This document shows, piece after piece, positions 31,133-45,717 of a stretch of DNA of 64,000 nt. Made by a program: the position numbers and the translations under genes. Under the pieces are notes generated by a model. It searched no databases, was not told the origin of the DNA, and was given only the letters and a program-made list of their open reading frames with translations. The stretch is from Strobilurus pachycystidiatus. Its lineage: Eukaryota > Basidiomycota > Agaricomycetes > Agaricales > Physalacriaceae. Each line of letters opens with the position of its first letter. Position 1 is the stretch's first letter. The stretch lies in assembly GCA_019915135.1 (NCBI GenBank), contig JAHLMK010000001.1:310001-374000 (forward strand), read 5' to 3'.

Positions 31133-34100
31133 CTACACAATCTGCTGGCCCACGATGGGAGATACTGCCACGGCTTGTCCCTCAATCTGAAAGCCGAGCC
31201 ATCTGTGGATTGTGGCAACCAGCTCAGACCATCGCTCACAATACCATCCTCGGCTTGTAGAAGCATGCATCAGCACGGGCGCTGATCCATCAGTAGCTGG
31301 AGGCTGTTATTCGAGGAGCCACAATTAGTTGTAATTGTCATAGTAGCATCGAACTCAATCACTTACCTTAGGTTCTCGGGCGGAAATGGCCGACGGCACC
31401 TGAGCTAGTTGAGACTCTGAGAACGTCTGCAGCACGTTCTCAAACTCGCCATAGTAGATGTATTCACGGGCAGAGTGATTGAACTTGGCGTGGTATCCTT
31501 GTCGATAGAGCTTGTATATAGCCCGATACTCTGGAGATTCAAGGAAGGTCCGAATCACAAAGGCAGAGGCGGTCCGTATCGCAGCTGAGGAAGACATCGA
31601 CACGAGTACATCTACTCGATCTCGCCGACTATCATCCGCGAGCATCAACAGCTTGTAGAGCGACATCAATCTCTTCTTATCCCTTAGATATTCCATTGTG
31701 TCGTTATAGCAGATGCTCGAGACTGCGGATAGTGTCCTCAACCCTTCAACATATGCAACAGCCAATAAAGTGTAGATGTAATAGTGGCTGGGGATACCAT
31801 CGAACTTGCGAAGCGCAGGCTCCGGACTTTGGGAGAAGAGAGTGAGATCCCGGTCCAGAATGTCAAGCCAGCTGAGTTTTGCAAGCTCAGTATAAACAGC
31901 AACGCCCAAATCGCGTTCTTGGCATGGTCGTGGGCCTGCTTCTATGTGTGCGTTCAGACTTTCAACAATATTGTCCAGAGATGCGGCGTAGTTCGGAAAG
32001 CCAGTGAACATGACAGACATTATCTTCTCGAAGGCAGGAAGACAAACGTTGGATGTGAATTCTCGAAATAGACGCGTGTCTAACTTCAGGGTCCTGACGA
32101 AGGCCTGAAGCAGGCCGCGTTGATCTCCGTCCTCCAGTACGTCGTCGAGGAACGATGTGGACTCGATGACAGCTTTGGATGCCTGAAATGCTGCTTGAAC
32201 GACATTGGGGTGCTGACTGAGAGTTCCGCCAGGAATGAGGGAGTCATCACCGGTGACACCAACGTATTGTCGGACACGGAAGATGACATTAGCAGCAGCC
32301 GTCCTATCTCTGAACATTACAGAAGACCTGCTGCTGGCGTGGATGTTCGGTGATTGAAGAAGAGCAAGAACTACCAGAATGTCATCGGGAAGATTTGCGT
32401 ACTCGGCGCTAACGCAACTGTCACGATACAACACGTGTAGGACATAGTGCGCTATCGATGGTCGCATGAGCATGCACACAACTGTGGAGAAGTTCACAGG
32501 GCGCGTCGTAGCGTAGTCAGGATACTCGCGAACAACCAGACGGAAGTTCTCTCGATCCAAACGACCACATTCATCTTTGGGTGTCCAGACGCGGAGGCGA
32601 ACAAGCTCTTTATATGACTCATGGCAGGTAGTATCCTCGAGACATCCATGCGAATTGATGATCCAGTGCAGGAAATGTGACCACACCGGAGATTCATAAT
32701 CTCCAGCGTCTAGCCAGTCGGTTCCGGTCTCTAGGGCCTGCTGAAGGAGGCGAGCCCATATAAGAACATCGTACTGGGCGGCATTCTCGGTGAGCTTGAT
32801 TTGCTCGCGGAGGAAGCCTGCCGCCAGAGCCGCGTTCTTTCCATCTAGCAGGACCGACAATGCGTTATCTTCCCTTTCGACATCCGTCAATTCGTGCGTA
32901 AGGAGAGCGGAAGGAGCGAAGTAGTCTTCTTCTGTTCGGACACGAACATGAGCTCGGTAAATCCGCTCGAAGGCGCTTTGCTTGGTAGGACGCGTGTACT
33001 CAACGGAGCCTATCAAGAGGGACAGTGCACGATCTAGATTCGGGATCATGTCCTTGACGATGCGAATGCTGTGGATGGGAATGATGCTGATGGCCTGCAG
33101 AACAATCCTTCGCACAGACGTGTTGGACGAAATGTTGTACATTCCTGCAAGGGCACGAGCATCAAGCTGGTCGGCAATGCATTTGACAAGTCCTGCCTCC
33201 ACGCCTTCTAGCGACATTGGTGGGGGAGCGGGCTGCTCGTCAGGCATATCCTTGACATACTCGTCTTCGTTCTCCTCATTGGTAGCAGAGCAGTTGGAAG
33301 ACTCTGGAATGGGACGCGGAATGAATGGATATTTGGTGTGGACGTATCGCCATACATGACAGAAAGTATCATGACAGAACAGGCGAAGTCGCAGCATGGT
33401 AGAGTACAAGGATAAGGTCAGGTATGTTCTATATGGACACTGTGGTCGAAACAGAGGGAGGATGTTTGTTCCGAGGTAGGAGATGAGAGCAAGGCCAGCG
33501 ATAGTGCCAACGGATATCATGATGGGTGGATTCAGAGGACGGACGTAAAGAAGGAGACCGGCAAAGAATACACCGAGAGACACATGCATCATCACCGGCA
33601 ATATACCGATGATGAAAGGTACGTGCCAAGCTTCTAGATTCTCTGCTCGGAACTGACGTATACGACTCTTGTCGCATGCCGTTCCAGATGGTACAGCCAG
33701 AAAATGGTGAATCCATTGTTTCGCCAACACCGCAATCAACGCAACGGTTAGACTGAGCGCAAGACTCGTGAACCAGAGTGCATTGACCCAGATATCCGTC
33801 TTTGACGCGCGAACGACGGAGGAGGGAGTTAGAGGAGAAGGTGGTACCGTGCTGTCGGAAGCGTTGTTCATCGCCGCGCGCTGCAGCGCAACCATCTCGG
33901 TCATAAGATTCGCGGTGACCTCGCCGTAGTCAAGCTGAAGATTCTGGGCAGTCTGGTTCACGAACGTGGAAAGAACAGCGGAGAACAGACCCGCCTTGAA
34001 AGAGTCAGATTTTATCATAATCATGGACGAACAGAACGTACAAAAACAAGGAGGACATCTAGCCCATCCCTCCAGTCCTCCACTCGGTTCCCGTCGAGTT

Positions 34101-34601
34101 TGGCATACTCTTCGACGAGGACCTTCCACACCCGGGCCATAGGGCTCATCTCCTCAAACTTCTCGTCCTCTGGGAACTTCTGTTCGTAATCGTATGCGTC
34201 GGTTGTACCTGTGTGTATCGATGACAAACCTGGAACAATGTTGCTAAAGACTACACACCCTGAAATGCCGGAGGAGGCTGTGGTATCATTCCGCCCATAC
34301 CCCGGCTCCTGTTCCGACTCGTTTCCGGAGACACATAGGCCGCTACTTGTCCAGCAGGTTGCGCCGCCTTGTGTGGGGCATTGACAGTGCTGTCGTCCTC
34401 TGTAAGCGTAGGATCCGCTGCCGTAGACGTTGGGTCGACAGGGGAGGCAGGAATTCCAACAGCAGTAGTAGTCTCATCGTTCTGGGTCGCATTGACGGCG
34501 TCGTTGTCCTCTTTATGAGAAGGATCCGCGGCCTCGGACGTGGACTCAACAGAGGAGTCTGGGATTCCTGCAGCATTCGAGTGCGGTGCAGTAGATGTCA
34601 T
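31133..34601 (-). CDS. DUF6535-domain membrane protein, copy 2 (intact)
   Basis: Exons 34601..34259, 34208..34042, 33994..31367 and 31303..31133 give 1,102 residues in frame. After a Thr/Ala/Pro-rich N-terminus comes the DUF6535 region (VWKVLVEEYAKLDGNRVEDWRDG, then LLVFAGLFSAV) with membrane segments around ALWFTSLALSLTVALIAVLA, FIIGILPVMMHVSLGVFFAGLLLYV and VGTIAGLALISYLG. A long alpha-helical C-terminal region follows. It is paralogous to copy 1 over the whole length. The last exon is inferred from an aataacag acceptor and resembles the copy 1 C-terminus (GW..EW.). A TATA box TATAAAT lies about 45-50 bp upstream of the ATG. Function unknown; the family is common in Agaricomycetes. Confidence 0.85.
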
Positions 34602-35805
34602 TTCGGGTTGTGGCGACTAGAGGATCCTGGACGTAGACAAGAAGATTTATAACCGTAAACAGCTGGTTTATACAGGTCCCTTGTTCTATATGAGTTCGGG
34701 ACCTAAGATGATATCAACGCGCTTCCATCAGCTGTATATGTAGATGAAAACGCACCTTTTTCGGAACCGCATCGACGTATGCTCTTGTTCTTCTTGTGAA
34801 CAAAGGTAGATCGAAATCATCAGAGTCCCTCAAGACAAAGATGACTGTGCTTGTGATCTATCGCACAACGCAGATGAAAAATTACTAGTCAAAGAGCAAA
34901 GAGCAAAGTGGAAACTGGATGCCACGCCCGTCATGGGAGGAGGCAACCCTTGATCAGTGACACCGCCACCGTCCGTACCTGGCGCCACACTAGATACTTA
35001 CGGTGTTCTCTAGTTCCGGCGACCGGTAATTTGGAGTCATTACAGAGGGATGGGACACGATCCTAACGAGTGGGTAGTACTAGACGAAGAATAGGCTTGA
35101 AAGCATGAGATGGAAAAGTTGCAAACGGCAATGTCATACCTCGTCGTTGAGAGCAAGAAGCATACTCAGCTTGATATATGGAAAGCGTAATAGGCTTCAC
35201 GACTCACGCCTGCCGTCCCGTGGACGGCGACTTGTGGTAGGTTCTTCAGCCGCTGTTTAGGCCATCGGCAGCTTGACTGGTTTGCACTTTGGGGCCAAAT
35301 AACAGCCGAGTAGAGGCAGATTCTGAGGATCAAGCAGGGAGCACGAGCTGCAGAGAAGAAGCATACGAGAAGGCGACAGGTTTGCAGCTCAAGTTGAATC
35401 TTCCGCCGTCTCATCCAAGTATGTATCAAGATCGAGCGCCACTCCAAAGGTAAAGACCGTTTGGCATGAACGAGGAAGTTGATTCGGCAACTCCGCATAC
35501 GCATTGCTTGAGCCTTGAGAACCAGAGTCAGAGTCGACGTCCTGGTCGATTTCGAATCGGATTTGTGCCGCTCGGCAGGAGCCGCTTGGAATACCCAGGG
35601 TCACATGATGGTTCCTCAACTCTCCCCCACACCACGATCACGCACTCCTTATCGCGCTTTGGCTAGCCGTAAGGAGGCAATTCTCGCAACAAAGCAACAC
35701 TATCTGGCGCTTGGAAGTATTTGACGGCCAGGAGACCGCGGCCTTGGACCTTCAGATCAGGCCAAGCAACACGACTAGTAGCGAGACGACTCGCAGATTT
35801 ACCTG
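34602..35805. other. Intergenic; upstream region shared with DUF6535 copy 1
   Basis: Blocks between about 34740 and 35010 match the order seen upstream of copy 1 (19440-19770). Frames at 35166-35620 on minus lack an ATG or motif. Confidence 0.4.
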
Positions 35806-38800
35806 ATGGCAACTCCGGCGCCCACACCCACAGTCCTTGCGCCCACACGGATCGACCATGATGCGAACCTCCTCCGGGCTCTGTCCTCAACATCGACCCC
35901 CCTGACACCGGAAGCGATTTTGGCAGAGGTCGCTCGAATCGAAGACGAACGGAACGTTGCGCGCGCAAAGGTTGCACAGAAGCTGGCTTACCACGTTCTG
36001 GACGAGCGAATAAGCGTGGCTGCGATGGAAAGTGCGTGTCTGTTTCCCTCACTCTTCCACTTCTCCCTGACGTCGTCCGACAGAGCTTATCAATTCAGTC
36101 TATAGAGTTCCGCACGCGCAGCACCTTCTAAGCGAAAACGAATGGTGCATTTTAGGTCGCATCGCCGACCTCAAAGGTGCGCATCCTCCCCATCCGCCTC
36201 TTTTGCCTTCCCGTGCGTTGCCTCTATCTGCCTTGTCGCTTTCCACTCCTGCCCTGCCCACTCATCTCTCCATGTCCTGATTCGACCCTCCTAGACTCTC
36301 GCATACTTCTCGCTCGTCTTCTCTGCCACTACTCCTCTCCCGATGCTCCGTTTTTGTACCCTCAAGAACTGAAAAAGCTCGGTCTAGGCCAAGCTAATGA
36401 AGTGCTAGTCCAAGCGACGCATGATCTTACCCGGGAATACATCTCCCCACCACCTCCACTCAAGGAGGAGAATGGGCCTGACCCTAAAGAGGAAGGCAAC
36501 CAACCCATAGCTGGGCCGTCTCGCCTTCCGCAGGCGGCCCGAGAACCAAATCTCGACTTGTCATGTTTCTGCTTCTCCGACCCAGCCTACCTAGATCGTC
36601 CCCTTGACGAAGTTCTCGACGAAATGGAGTATGACGACCTCAAGGCGGTTTTAACAGAGCATTTTAAGACCATATCAACTGCAAAGGCAAAGACAAAAGG
36701 AATGAAGAATCACGAACACGTACGTCGTTTATCTTGATGTCTCTCTACCTATGAAATATGGCCTCGCTGCTCATCCTTTTGTCAACTTAGCTCCTCGATC
36801 TCAAGCAACGCGTCGTGAAACACGTTCGCACGCAAAGGATGCTCTTCTCCCCCACTGGGAAGTCAGATTACAGGTTTAAGGTGCTTGCGCAGGAGAAATG
36901 CGGTGAGTTATCTTGACAAATCCCTTGGCTTTACGGTCCTATGTACCATCCCTCGTCGGGATAGGCCTCTTCTTTTCTGCTCTCGTCCATTCGATGACAA
37001 TATGGACTGACAGGGTGATTAGGCAAACCTCTCCGGTTGAACCAAGATTTTGTGCGCCTCTTCAGGCGCTTGGTTATGTTCAGGTATAATCTGTACGTCT
37101 TATCCCTCCTTATCCCTCCCTTTCCCTGATGCTTAACATGCCATTAGCACCCATTTTCCTAAACACGACACTCTCTTCATGCCTGTCCTTCTGGAGCTGC
37201 TGTCAGCACATCCGTCTTCATATCTCTTTCTTCAACCGGGCAATGATCAAGGTATCTCCCTATGATAATCCTGTCAATGGACGGGGTCGCTCACCATCAT
37301 CCTTTCAGAGAAGAAACCAGATGTCAAGCCGGAGCTCAGGAAACCCATTTGGCGGGACCGCGCTGCCTTCTTGAAATATGAGCGTGCGTTGGAGGTTGAG
37401 GAGAGGGTGATGACGATCGTCGCAGAGGACGCAGCGAACCCAGTGGACGATGTGGCAGCGCCGCCAAAACCGAAGGGCGAAGTAGGAGCGCGAGTGGACA
37501 ACGACGCTGCCATCCAGCCCGATGCGGACATGGCGGACCCGAACCAAGACGACGAGATGGCTAGGAAGCAGAAGGAGCGAGCAGACCGAACGGCGAAGCG
37601 CACGAGGGTTATGAAGCGCGAGCAGAGGAAGATCAAGATGGTTGAGGCTCTAGAGAAAGGTCTGATGCCCATGTGGGAGGCGTGTCTGGCGAAGATGACG
37701 AAGGGATCGTTGCCACCTGAGATGGAGTGGGTAAGGAAGTTTCAAACAGGTGTGTCTGTCTTTGTCATGTTCCCTTTCCACCTCCCCCGCAAATGACTGT
37801 GTCTCGTCTAAACTCACCTCACACGTTTATCAATTCCTCTTTCACATATTGCGCTCTCTCCCTCGCCCTTGTGCACTTCTGACAATATCCGACAGGGCAT
37901 ATCCTCGCACGTACAGCCGATTTCGTCCTCTTCTCGCCACTTCTGGATGCCCCTTACAAGCAAACACTGCTCGCTGTCCTTCTCAAACAGAAACACTGGC
38001 TCCAAGGCCGACGTGATGCTTGGTGCGCCTTGAACGGCCTATGCGTCTTGGAGTTGCACAGCTGTCGGCCCGGGGGCGCGGATGGACCTTCGCAGTACGA
38101 CGACACTAGTGTCCAGGTGATGGAGGATATCCAGTCGGACCTACAGGAGGCGGTGCAGCAGCAGGGGCAATTTGGGTGTCGTGAGTATTTCTCTCTGGTC
38201 TTGTTTTTGCTCAATGTTGATACCCTCAGTACATCGCCCTGCGCTTGTCCGTACACTTGGCGCCGTCATCGAGGCGCTCGGCGAACCGGACCCTCAGATG
38301 TATTTTGGCTCTTCTACGACACTGGACCTCAACGTCAAACCGATATCACCACCACCGACACCAAAGGCGAAGAGGTGTAAATCGGCTAAAGCGACAGGGA
38401 AGGAAAAGGCCATGGATCCGCCCATTCCTACTACCTACGACTCGGATGTCATGTTATTCTACCTCGGACGAGGTTATCAGTCCGTCTTTGGGAAAGACCT
38501 GTTCGTGGTGTTGTTCAAGCTGCTTTTCCAAAGCGTCATCCAGATGAGGGTCACTGGGGCCTGGCTCGACCCGCTGTCGGAGGATCAGGGATCGGGACAT
38601 GGGCAGAGGGAGCCGCTGGACATGTATGAGCCGCTGGCGTTCTTTTCGTCGAGGAGGAAGCAGTGTCTTGCGACACTAGAGGAAATTACCAGTGGGAAGG
38701 CCGGAGCCTTGTTGGACAGTGTGTTTGACAAGTTAGTTCCCGGGGATCGGAGTCTGACGCGGAAGAAGGAGTTAGGCATTGCTGTGGAGGTGAGTCTTCT

Positions 38801-39253
38801 ATGTCTCTTCTATTCATTGTGCTGACGAGAGACAGGCCCTCGGTCCCCAGACACTCTCGACGATCTGCCGGCTGTTCTTGGAAGACTACGCTCTGGCTGT
38901 GCGGGGCGCGCCGCATGGGGCCGTGTGGTGCGTTGACTCGGCGAGCCAGATTGGGGAGAGGTGTAGGCTGGTGTGGGTCCGGATGCCTGGTGTGGCGGAG
39001 TTAGGTGCGGAGCAGATGGTATGTGTCATTCCATTTTTCGACGTCGCCCATCTCAAAAAGTCCTCTTCAGGCATTCGCCGACGCAATGCGCTTCGCAGAC
39101 ATCAACGTGGAGACGCTTCACCTTACTGAAGTTTGTAAAAAACGCAAGCGGACAAAGGCTAATGATGGGGACAATGATGATTTCATAGCATCTGATGAGG
39201 ATGAGGTGGAGGAGCGGCCGAAGAAGAGAAAAGGACGGTCAAGGAAGACGTAG
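35806..39253 (+). CDS. FAN1-family structure-specific nuclease homologue, probably catalytically inactive
   Basis: FAN1 repairs interstrand DNA crosslinks. Eleven exons give 869 residues in frame: 35806..36031, 36084..36176, 36367..36719, 36791..36902, 37023..37092, 37148..37251, 37309..37749, 37896..38180, 38230..38789, 38836..39018, 39071..39253. Family landmarks are VRLFRRL, the FLKYERALEVEERV helix, RPALVRTLGAVIEALGE, PLDMYEPLAFFSSRR and the VRR-NUC end (EDYALAVRG...LVWVRMPG). FAN1 proteins normally read (R/S)GxPD followed by EVKGP. Here the aspartate position is His775, the EVK pair is Trp795 and Arg797, and the upstream HAEG glutamate lies in SVFGKD (about 649). The C-terminus is acidic then basic (RPKKRKGRSRKT), nuclear-signal-like. 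The N-terminus is poorly conserved and the start is the least certain point; the 190-nt intron 2 is long for this genome. Confidence 0.75.
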
Positions 39254-41588
39254 GCGTCGTGGAATGGTTCGCTGGATTCGGTTCGAAGGATGGTTGCTGG
39301 GATGGTAAACTGCTTGAGGATACCAAGCTGGACGGCAGAAAGAGTCCCGGGGGTATCTTGGATGGACAGTCGCCATATGAGAAGGACAATATGGCGCGCC
39401 TCTGAGGAGGATGGGTCCCGACACGGATCTCGGCCTATAGGCTTTGGTGACCGCCGATGCTGTTACCGCGGCACGGCGAAGTGATCGTTGGAGTTGGCGT
39501 TGGCGTTGTGGGGCGGATGCTCGTTGGTGAATATACCTGATTTGGTCGTGCTAACGTGGTTCGGACAGTGTGGCGCCTCAAGATTCAAGCTCAAAAGTCA
39601 AGACTCAAGATCGACATTCAAGACTGACAAGCAACAAGCGCGACTGGGTGCGTGATTGGCTAATTCAGTTGTGATGTGTTCCCTGCAGCCATCAAAGTCG
39701 AATCGTCAAGACAAGGCAAGATTCAAGAACGAAGATAATTGTCGAATGAATTTGTTCTAGTTCGTGCTCAGTCTCCAAAGCGCTTGCGAGGGCGGTACAT
39801 GTCTTGAGCCTATAGTAGATATCATCAGCGAGGTGGAGCTCATCATCCAGGAACGCTCTCACCAACTGCCTTGCAATTCCAACTAGCACGAAATTCTCAT
39901 GAACTTCAACCTTCGGAGACGATAGGAATCGGGCACCATAACGATTCGGTCGGCTGTATAGGCCTTCTTATGCTGTGAGTCCAACCGCAGTTGCGGTTTT
40001 AGCGGCATATATTAACGATTCATCCTTCGAGTACAGCATATGAAAGAGGCGCGTTCGGTCTTCGGTCTTGGTACTCCCGAGTCTCATGGGCATATAGCAT
40101 AGCGGACAGAGGTATGACGGTGAACTTTACTGAACTGGTATCTCAGCACAAAACTCGGTGTCACAAAGGAATTGGCCAAGACATTCCACCTCTCCATCTT
40201 GCCATTCACTACTCATATCTAAGGTACTGCTCAGAGTTCGGGTAGCATGTAACTTCCACCTCTTCCATTGGCGGGCGTTGAACGCGTCCGCGTAGATATG
40301 TTCAACTGACGTGGCGCGGAAGCGATCATGCCCTCCATCAAGTTACCGTGATTCTTATCATTGTATGGTCCGTGGCGACTTCGCGACGACGCGTTCATTT
40401 CGGACGACATGGCGAAGTGTGGCGTTGGCGTGGCACCCGGTAAGAATTTGGTGCGTGGTAGGTGTTCAATTCGCTCGACAACAGGACCGTATCATGTGCG
40501 GAGACAAGTGGATGGTATCATGTGCGGACAGTCCAGGATCAACGGCGTGTCGGCGCTCCTTGTAGGCACGTTGAGCGGGAGCCCTCGGACCCAAAAGATG
40601 TGGGTCTACTTGACCGAACAGATGTGGGTCTACCCGACCCTGGCGACTATGTAGACGCTTGGATATACATACATCTAGCGGTCTCGGCACCAGGACGCGT
40701 CAACACGTATGAACATCGTCTCGACCTTCGATGCAGACCGGAAGCAGACTTGTCAGTGGTCGAGGACACCTTTGATGCAAACGCTTACACCTGGCTCACA
40801 CGGATTGTCATCTACGAATTACTCACAGCGGCGATCTGATTTACTTGGGATCAGAAATGGGACGTGGTAAATACATATCCTATAAGAAATAGCCGGAAAT
40901 ATGGACTCGGTTGACGGTCAATTGACTTGGGGCACTGACGTTAATCCCGCCGCCGCGATAGGAAGTACCAATGAAGGCGAGTAGTCATTATTCCGTCGCC
41001 GCGACGGTGCACATCCGTGATGATGGTGTGTGTAAGGGAAGATTGTCAAAGCGGATGGGACATTGTCGGTGTCCCGTGTGGCGTAAGACATGCGGACGTG
41101 TGTAACTTTATCAGTGAATTGTGCCTCTAGAAGCTTATGTGGATTCATGTTTCATCACGGTCTGGATTATGTCTGGACCGTCCCATATGCGGGGAAGAAT
41201 CTGGGGAACCTGGAGAAAGGAAGCTCTTTACATATTGAACATTACCCCTACTGGCCTCTATTGGCTTGAGTTGTAACCAGTTCGATTGTAATCGCTCTGG
41301 CTGGGCGGGTTGATGGCGAGGTACCGTTGTAATCAGCATGACTCATAGTTTCTTCTTGCTCTTTACTTCAACCACCGCGCGGCACGCTGCAGTCCCCATG
41401 GGAGTTCTAGAGCTGCGATCTTGGCGAGCGTTCAATATCGGCATCACACACCCGATGTCAACAATAGAGCCGTAACCTGGGCGGGGTAAATAACCTGCTC
41501 CTTCCTCAATCGTCGCAGTGCAGAGGATATAATAACGTATGCGTGGATGGTGGCAAGGTAACGGCACCCGCTGCCACCCCCATCCGCC
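39254..41588. other. Intergenic; low-complexity and short repeats only
   Basis: TCAAGACTCAAG-type repeats at 39575-39630 recall the subterminal repeats of the TIR elements. Short direct repeats occur near 40487/40514 (GTATCATGTGCGGA) and 40598/40620 (GATGTGGGTCTAC). A TATA-like ATATAATAA at about 41526-41534 lies some 60 bp before the aldehyde dehydrogenase start. No gene recognised. Confidence 0.45.
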
Positions 41589-43464
<1,876 letters not shown>

Positions 43465-43855
43465 GAGCCAGAAAACTGGGCGAGAGACGACTTGTAAGGC
43501 AACCGTATTTGTATTAACATTACCGTGCATATATATCTTCATCAGCATTCTCTGCGTTGGAGTTCGAGTGCTACTCTCAGCATACCCTTCAGACACGGAT
43601 TCAACCGGAGACCTTACAATTTGCCCTGCCGTGGTAACTGAAATGCACTCAGTCCATGACGCCGAGTAATTCGCCGAGGATACTCGCGAAAGTGCCAGCA
43701 GGATCGACCTGCTTGCGAACCTAACCGGCGGCTGGAACAGTATACCGACTGTGATAATCCATCATATCGGAGCAGGTACCTACGAGTAGACTAAACCACC
43801 CTGGCCCGGAATACTAGTATCAAGTGTTCAGATTCGCTGCTGGAGTCCATGATTT

Positions 43856-44689
43856 TTATGCGGTCATCTCGCCATCCCCGAACAACAACTTCCCGAACCA
43901 ATCATACGACCACCACATTACCGTGAATAGTGCCATTCTCAGGTACCGAATTGGCGCTGGCGTCTCTGTACCCATCTTCGACGTCCGCGATGCGATCAAG
44001 TAGTAGAACAACCAGATGGGAACCACCCAGACATATGCATAGACTAGGAAGCCGAGCTTTTGTCTGAAAGATCGCGGATAGTAGGAGGGAAGCGTGTCGA
44101 GGTAAGTGATGTATTCCTTGGGCATGGCATTTTCTATGGACATGAAGGTTATAGAGCCGGTAAAGAAGGAAACCGGATTGCGCTTGCCTTTAGCTCCTTC
44201 TCTGAGCAGCCGCATATACCTCCCTGACGTGTATCCCAAGTTCTGCCTTGTCTCGAATGTCTGCAGCGTGATAACCTCCAGAACTTCTTGTGTTCTTACG
44301 CCCTCCGTCGTCAACACCGCCGCCGGCGTCAACAAAGCCTGGTAGCTCGTTCCACCTCCTTCGGATTTCAAGATGGCCTTGAAGTCCGACGGCGAGAGAA
44401 GAAGCGCAACCCCCATTAGCGGCTGGTGATTCGCGCTTGTTAGGAAGCTAGCATTCGCGAAACGAGGCGCGACGAAGGGTATGCCCGGGTTGCTGAATAT
44501 GAGCGTGAGGCCGTCAACGACGACGAGCTTCGTCTCGAGAGGGGTGACATTGCGGCGTTGAGAAGAAGCGAGGTTAGCGGCGTAAACGAGGTACCAGCGA
44601 GGCTGGGGTGTGTCCGCTAGGGCGGGACTGGCTACGGTGAGGACCTGCATGCCCGTCGTGTTTGTGCCATTCGCGATGTTGGAGTCCAT
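43856..44689 (-). CDS. Gamma-glutamylcyclotransferase-like membrane protein, copy B (altered motif)
   Basis: Exons 44689..44188 and 44133..43856 give 259 residues. The intron (44187..44134, 54 nt) has a GC donor (gcaagc) and an ATAG acceptor, and sits exactly where copies A and C have GT-AG introns. It has no stop and is a multiple of three, so unspliced RNA would add 18 residues. The loop motif reads YAANL (residues 36-40) instead of YGSNL. The two C-terminal hydrophobic segments are kept. I chose the ATG at 44689 rather than 44734 because a TATATAA box lies only about 5 bp upstream of the latter, putting the transcript start beyond it. Substrate binding may differ from A and C. Confidence 0.8.
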   Translation of the reverse strand: MDSNIANGTNTTGMQVLTVASPALADTPQPRWYLVYAANLASSQRRNVTPLETKLVVVDGLTLIFSNPGIPFVAPRFANASFLTSANHQPLMGVALLLSPSDFKAILKSEGGGTSYQALLTPAAVLTTEGVRTQEVLEVITLQTFETRQNLGYTSGRYMRLLREGAKGKRNPVSFFTGSITFMSIENAMPKEYITYLDTLPSYYPRSFRQKLGFLVYAYVWVVPIWLFYYLIASRTSKMGTETPAPIRYLRMALFTVMWWSYDWFGKLLFGDGEMTA

Positions 44690-45118
44690 GGTGTTGGGGT
44701 GAGGAAGAGAAAGCTGGGACGTCCATGACGGCATGTTATATAGCGTGCTGTGTTCGCCTAGGACAATTCAGGACATCAGCCGGTCTGGGGTAACAATGAT
44801 TGTGAGAGTACACACACGGGCTTAGGAAGGAGATACGTATTATCATATGCATGTGCGCTGGTAAGACAGGTAAGAGAAGCGCAAGGTCTGTCCAAGCTCT
44901 CGAATGTATGCCAGTATAGGTGGCGATAGTGGTTTGACCTACATGACAGTTGCTAGCATCAAGCTAGCATATGTGCGAGATGCGAGAGGCACAACTCACC
45001 TTGTTATTGTCGATAATCATTTCTCGCGTAGTTCTATTGCAGACTCGGGGCCCAAACTGGCCGGCAATGAGCCTTCTCATAGTCCGAGAGCTCCGGAGAG
45101 TAGTGTTAATCAATACTA
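44690..45118. promoter_or_regulatory. Upstream region of GGCT copy B with TATA box
   Basis: TATATAA on the minus strand at about 44739-44746 is 50-57 bp upstream of the chosen start. Nothing else recognised. Confidence 0.5.
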
Positions 45119-45500
45119 TCAGGAGATAATCATGTCATGATGCACTGCAAACCGATTCTTGCGCAGGAGGGCGACCAGGACGGGGGAGATTCCGAGTCCA
45201 GATGTCAGCGGCGTACGATTGATAATCTCGGTCTTCGTAGCCCACTCGATTGCTAATTGTATATTGGGTGCCTGCATGTCTGCTCTGTTTAAATTGGACT
45301 CCGCGGCCTTCGTGTGGTCTTTGCCCAGTGCCTTCGCGATGCAGGATATTAGGGTAAGGTACTGGTAAGGTTTGGGAGCCGGACCGGCGTAAGAAAGAAT
45401 ATCAGCGAACGCTTCGGTCCAACAGTTACACTGAATCCAAACAAGCCGGGCTCCACGATGGCAATCACCATACGGATCGTGTCCTGGCACGAACAGTGTA
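45119..45500 (-). pseudogene. Short-chain dehydrogenase/reductase remnant
   Basis: On the minus strand IRMVIAIVEPGLFGF, near 45470-45430, matches the segment of classical SDRs that follows the active-site helix (VxIVEPGGF). A further stretch with SYAGPAPKPYQYL and KALGKDHTKAAES, in another frame, matches the SDR C-terminus. The frame changes between them and no upstream catalytic YxxxK part is visible, so this looks like a decayed 3' fragment. Assignment is by pattern only. Confidence 0.4.
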
Positions 45501-45717
45501 CACCAGGGAGAGACTCAACAGATGAGGGAGGAAGGGGCGATACTTAGACGCATGGCGCTGTATCGAGTAATGCGCGCTCCGAGTCAAAAGAGTCAAAATG
45601 AGCGTGGGCATCAACAAAGTTTGACTGTAAATTTCTTTTGTATCAGAATGAACATTAAGCACGGTACGCCACCCACACCAACAATGAAACGCGACGTCAA
45701 ATTCACCACGGCACAAT

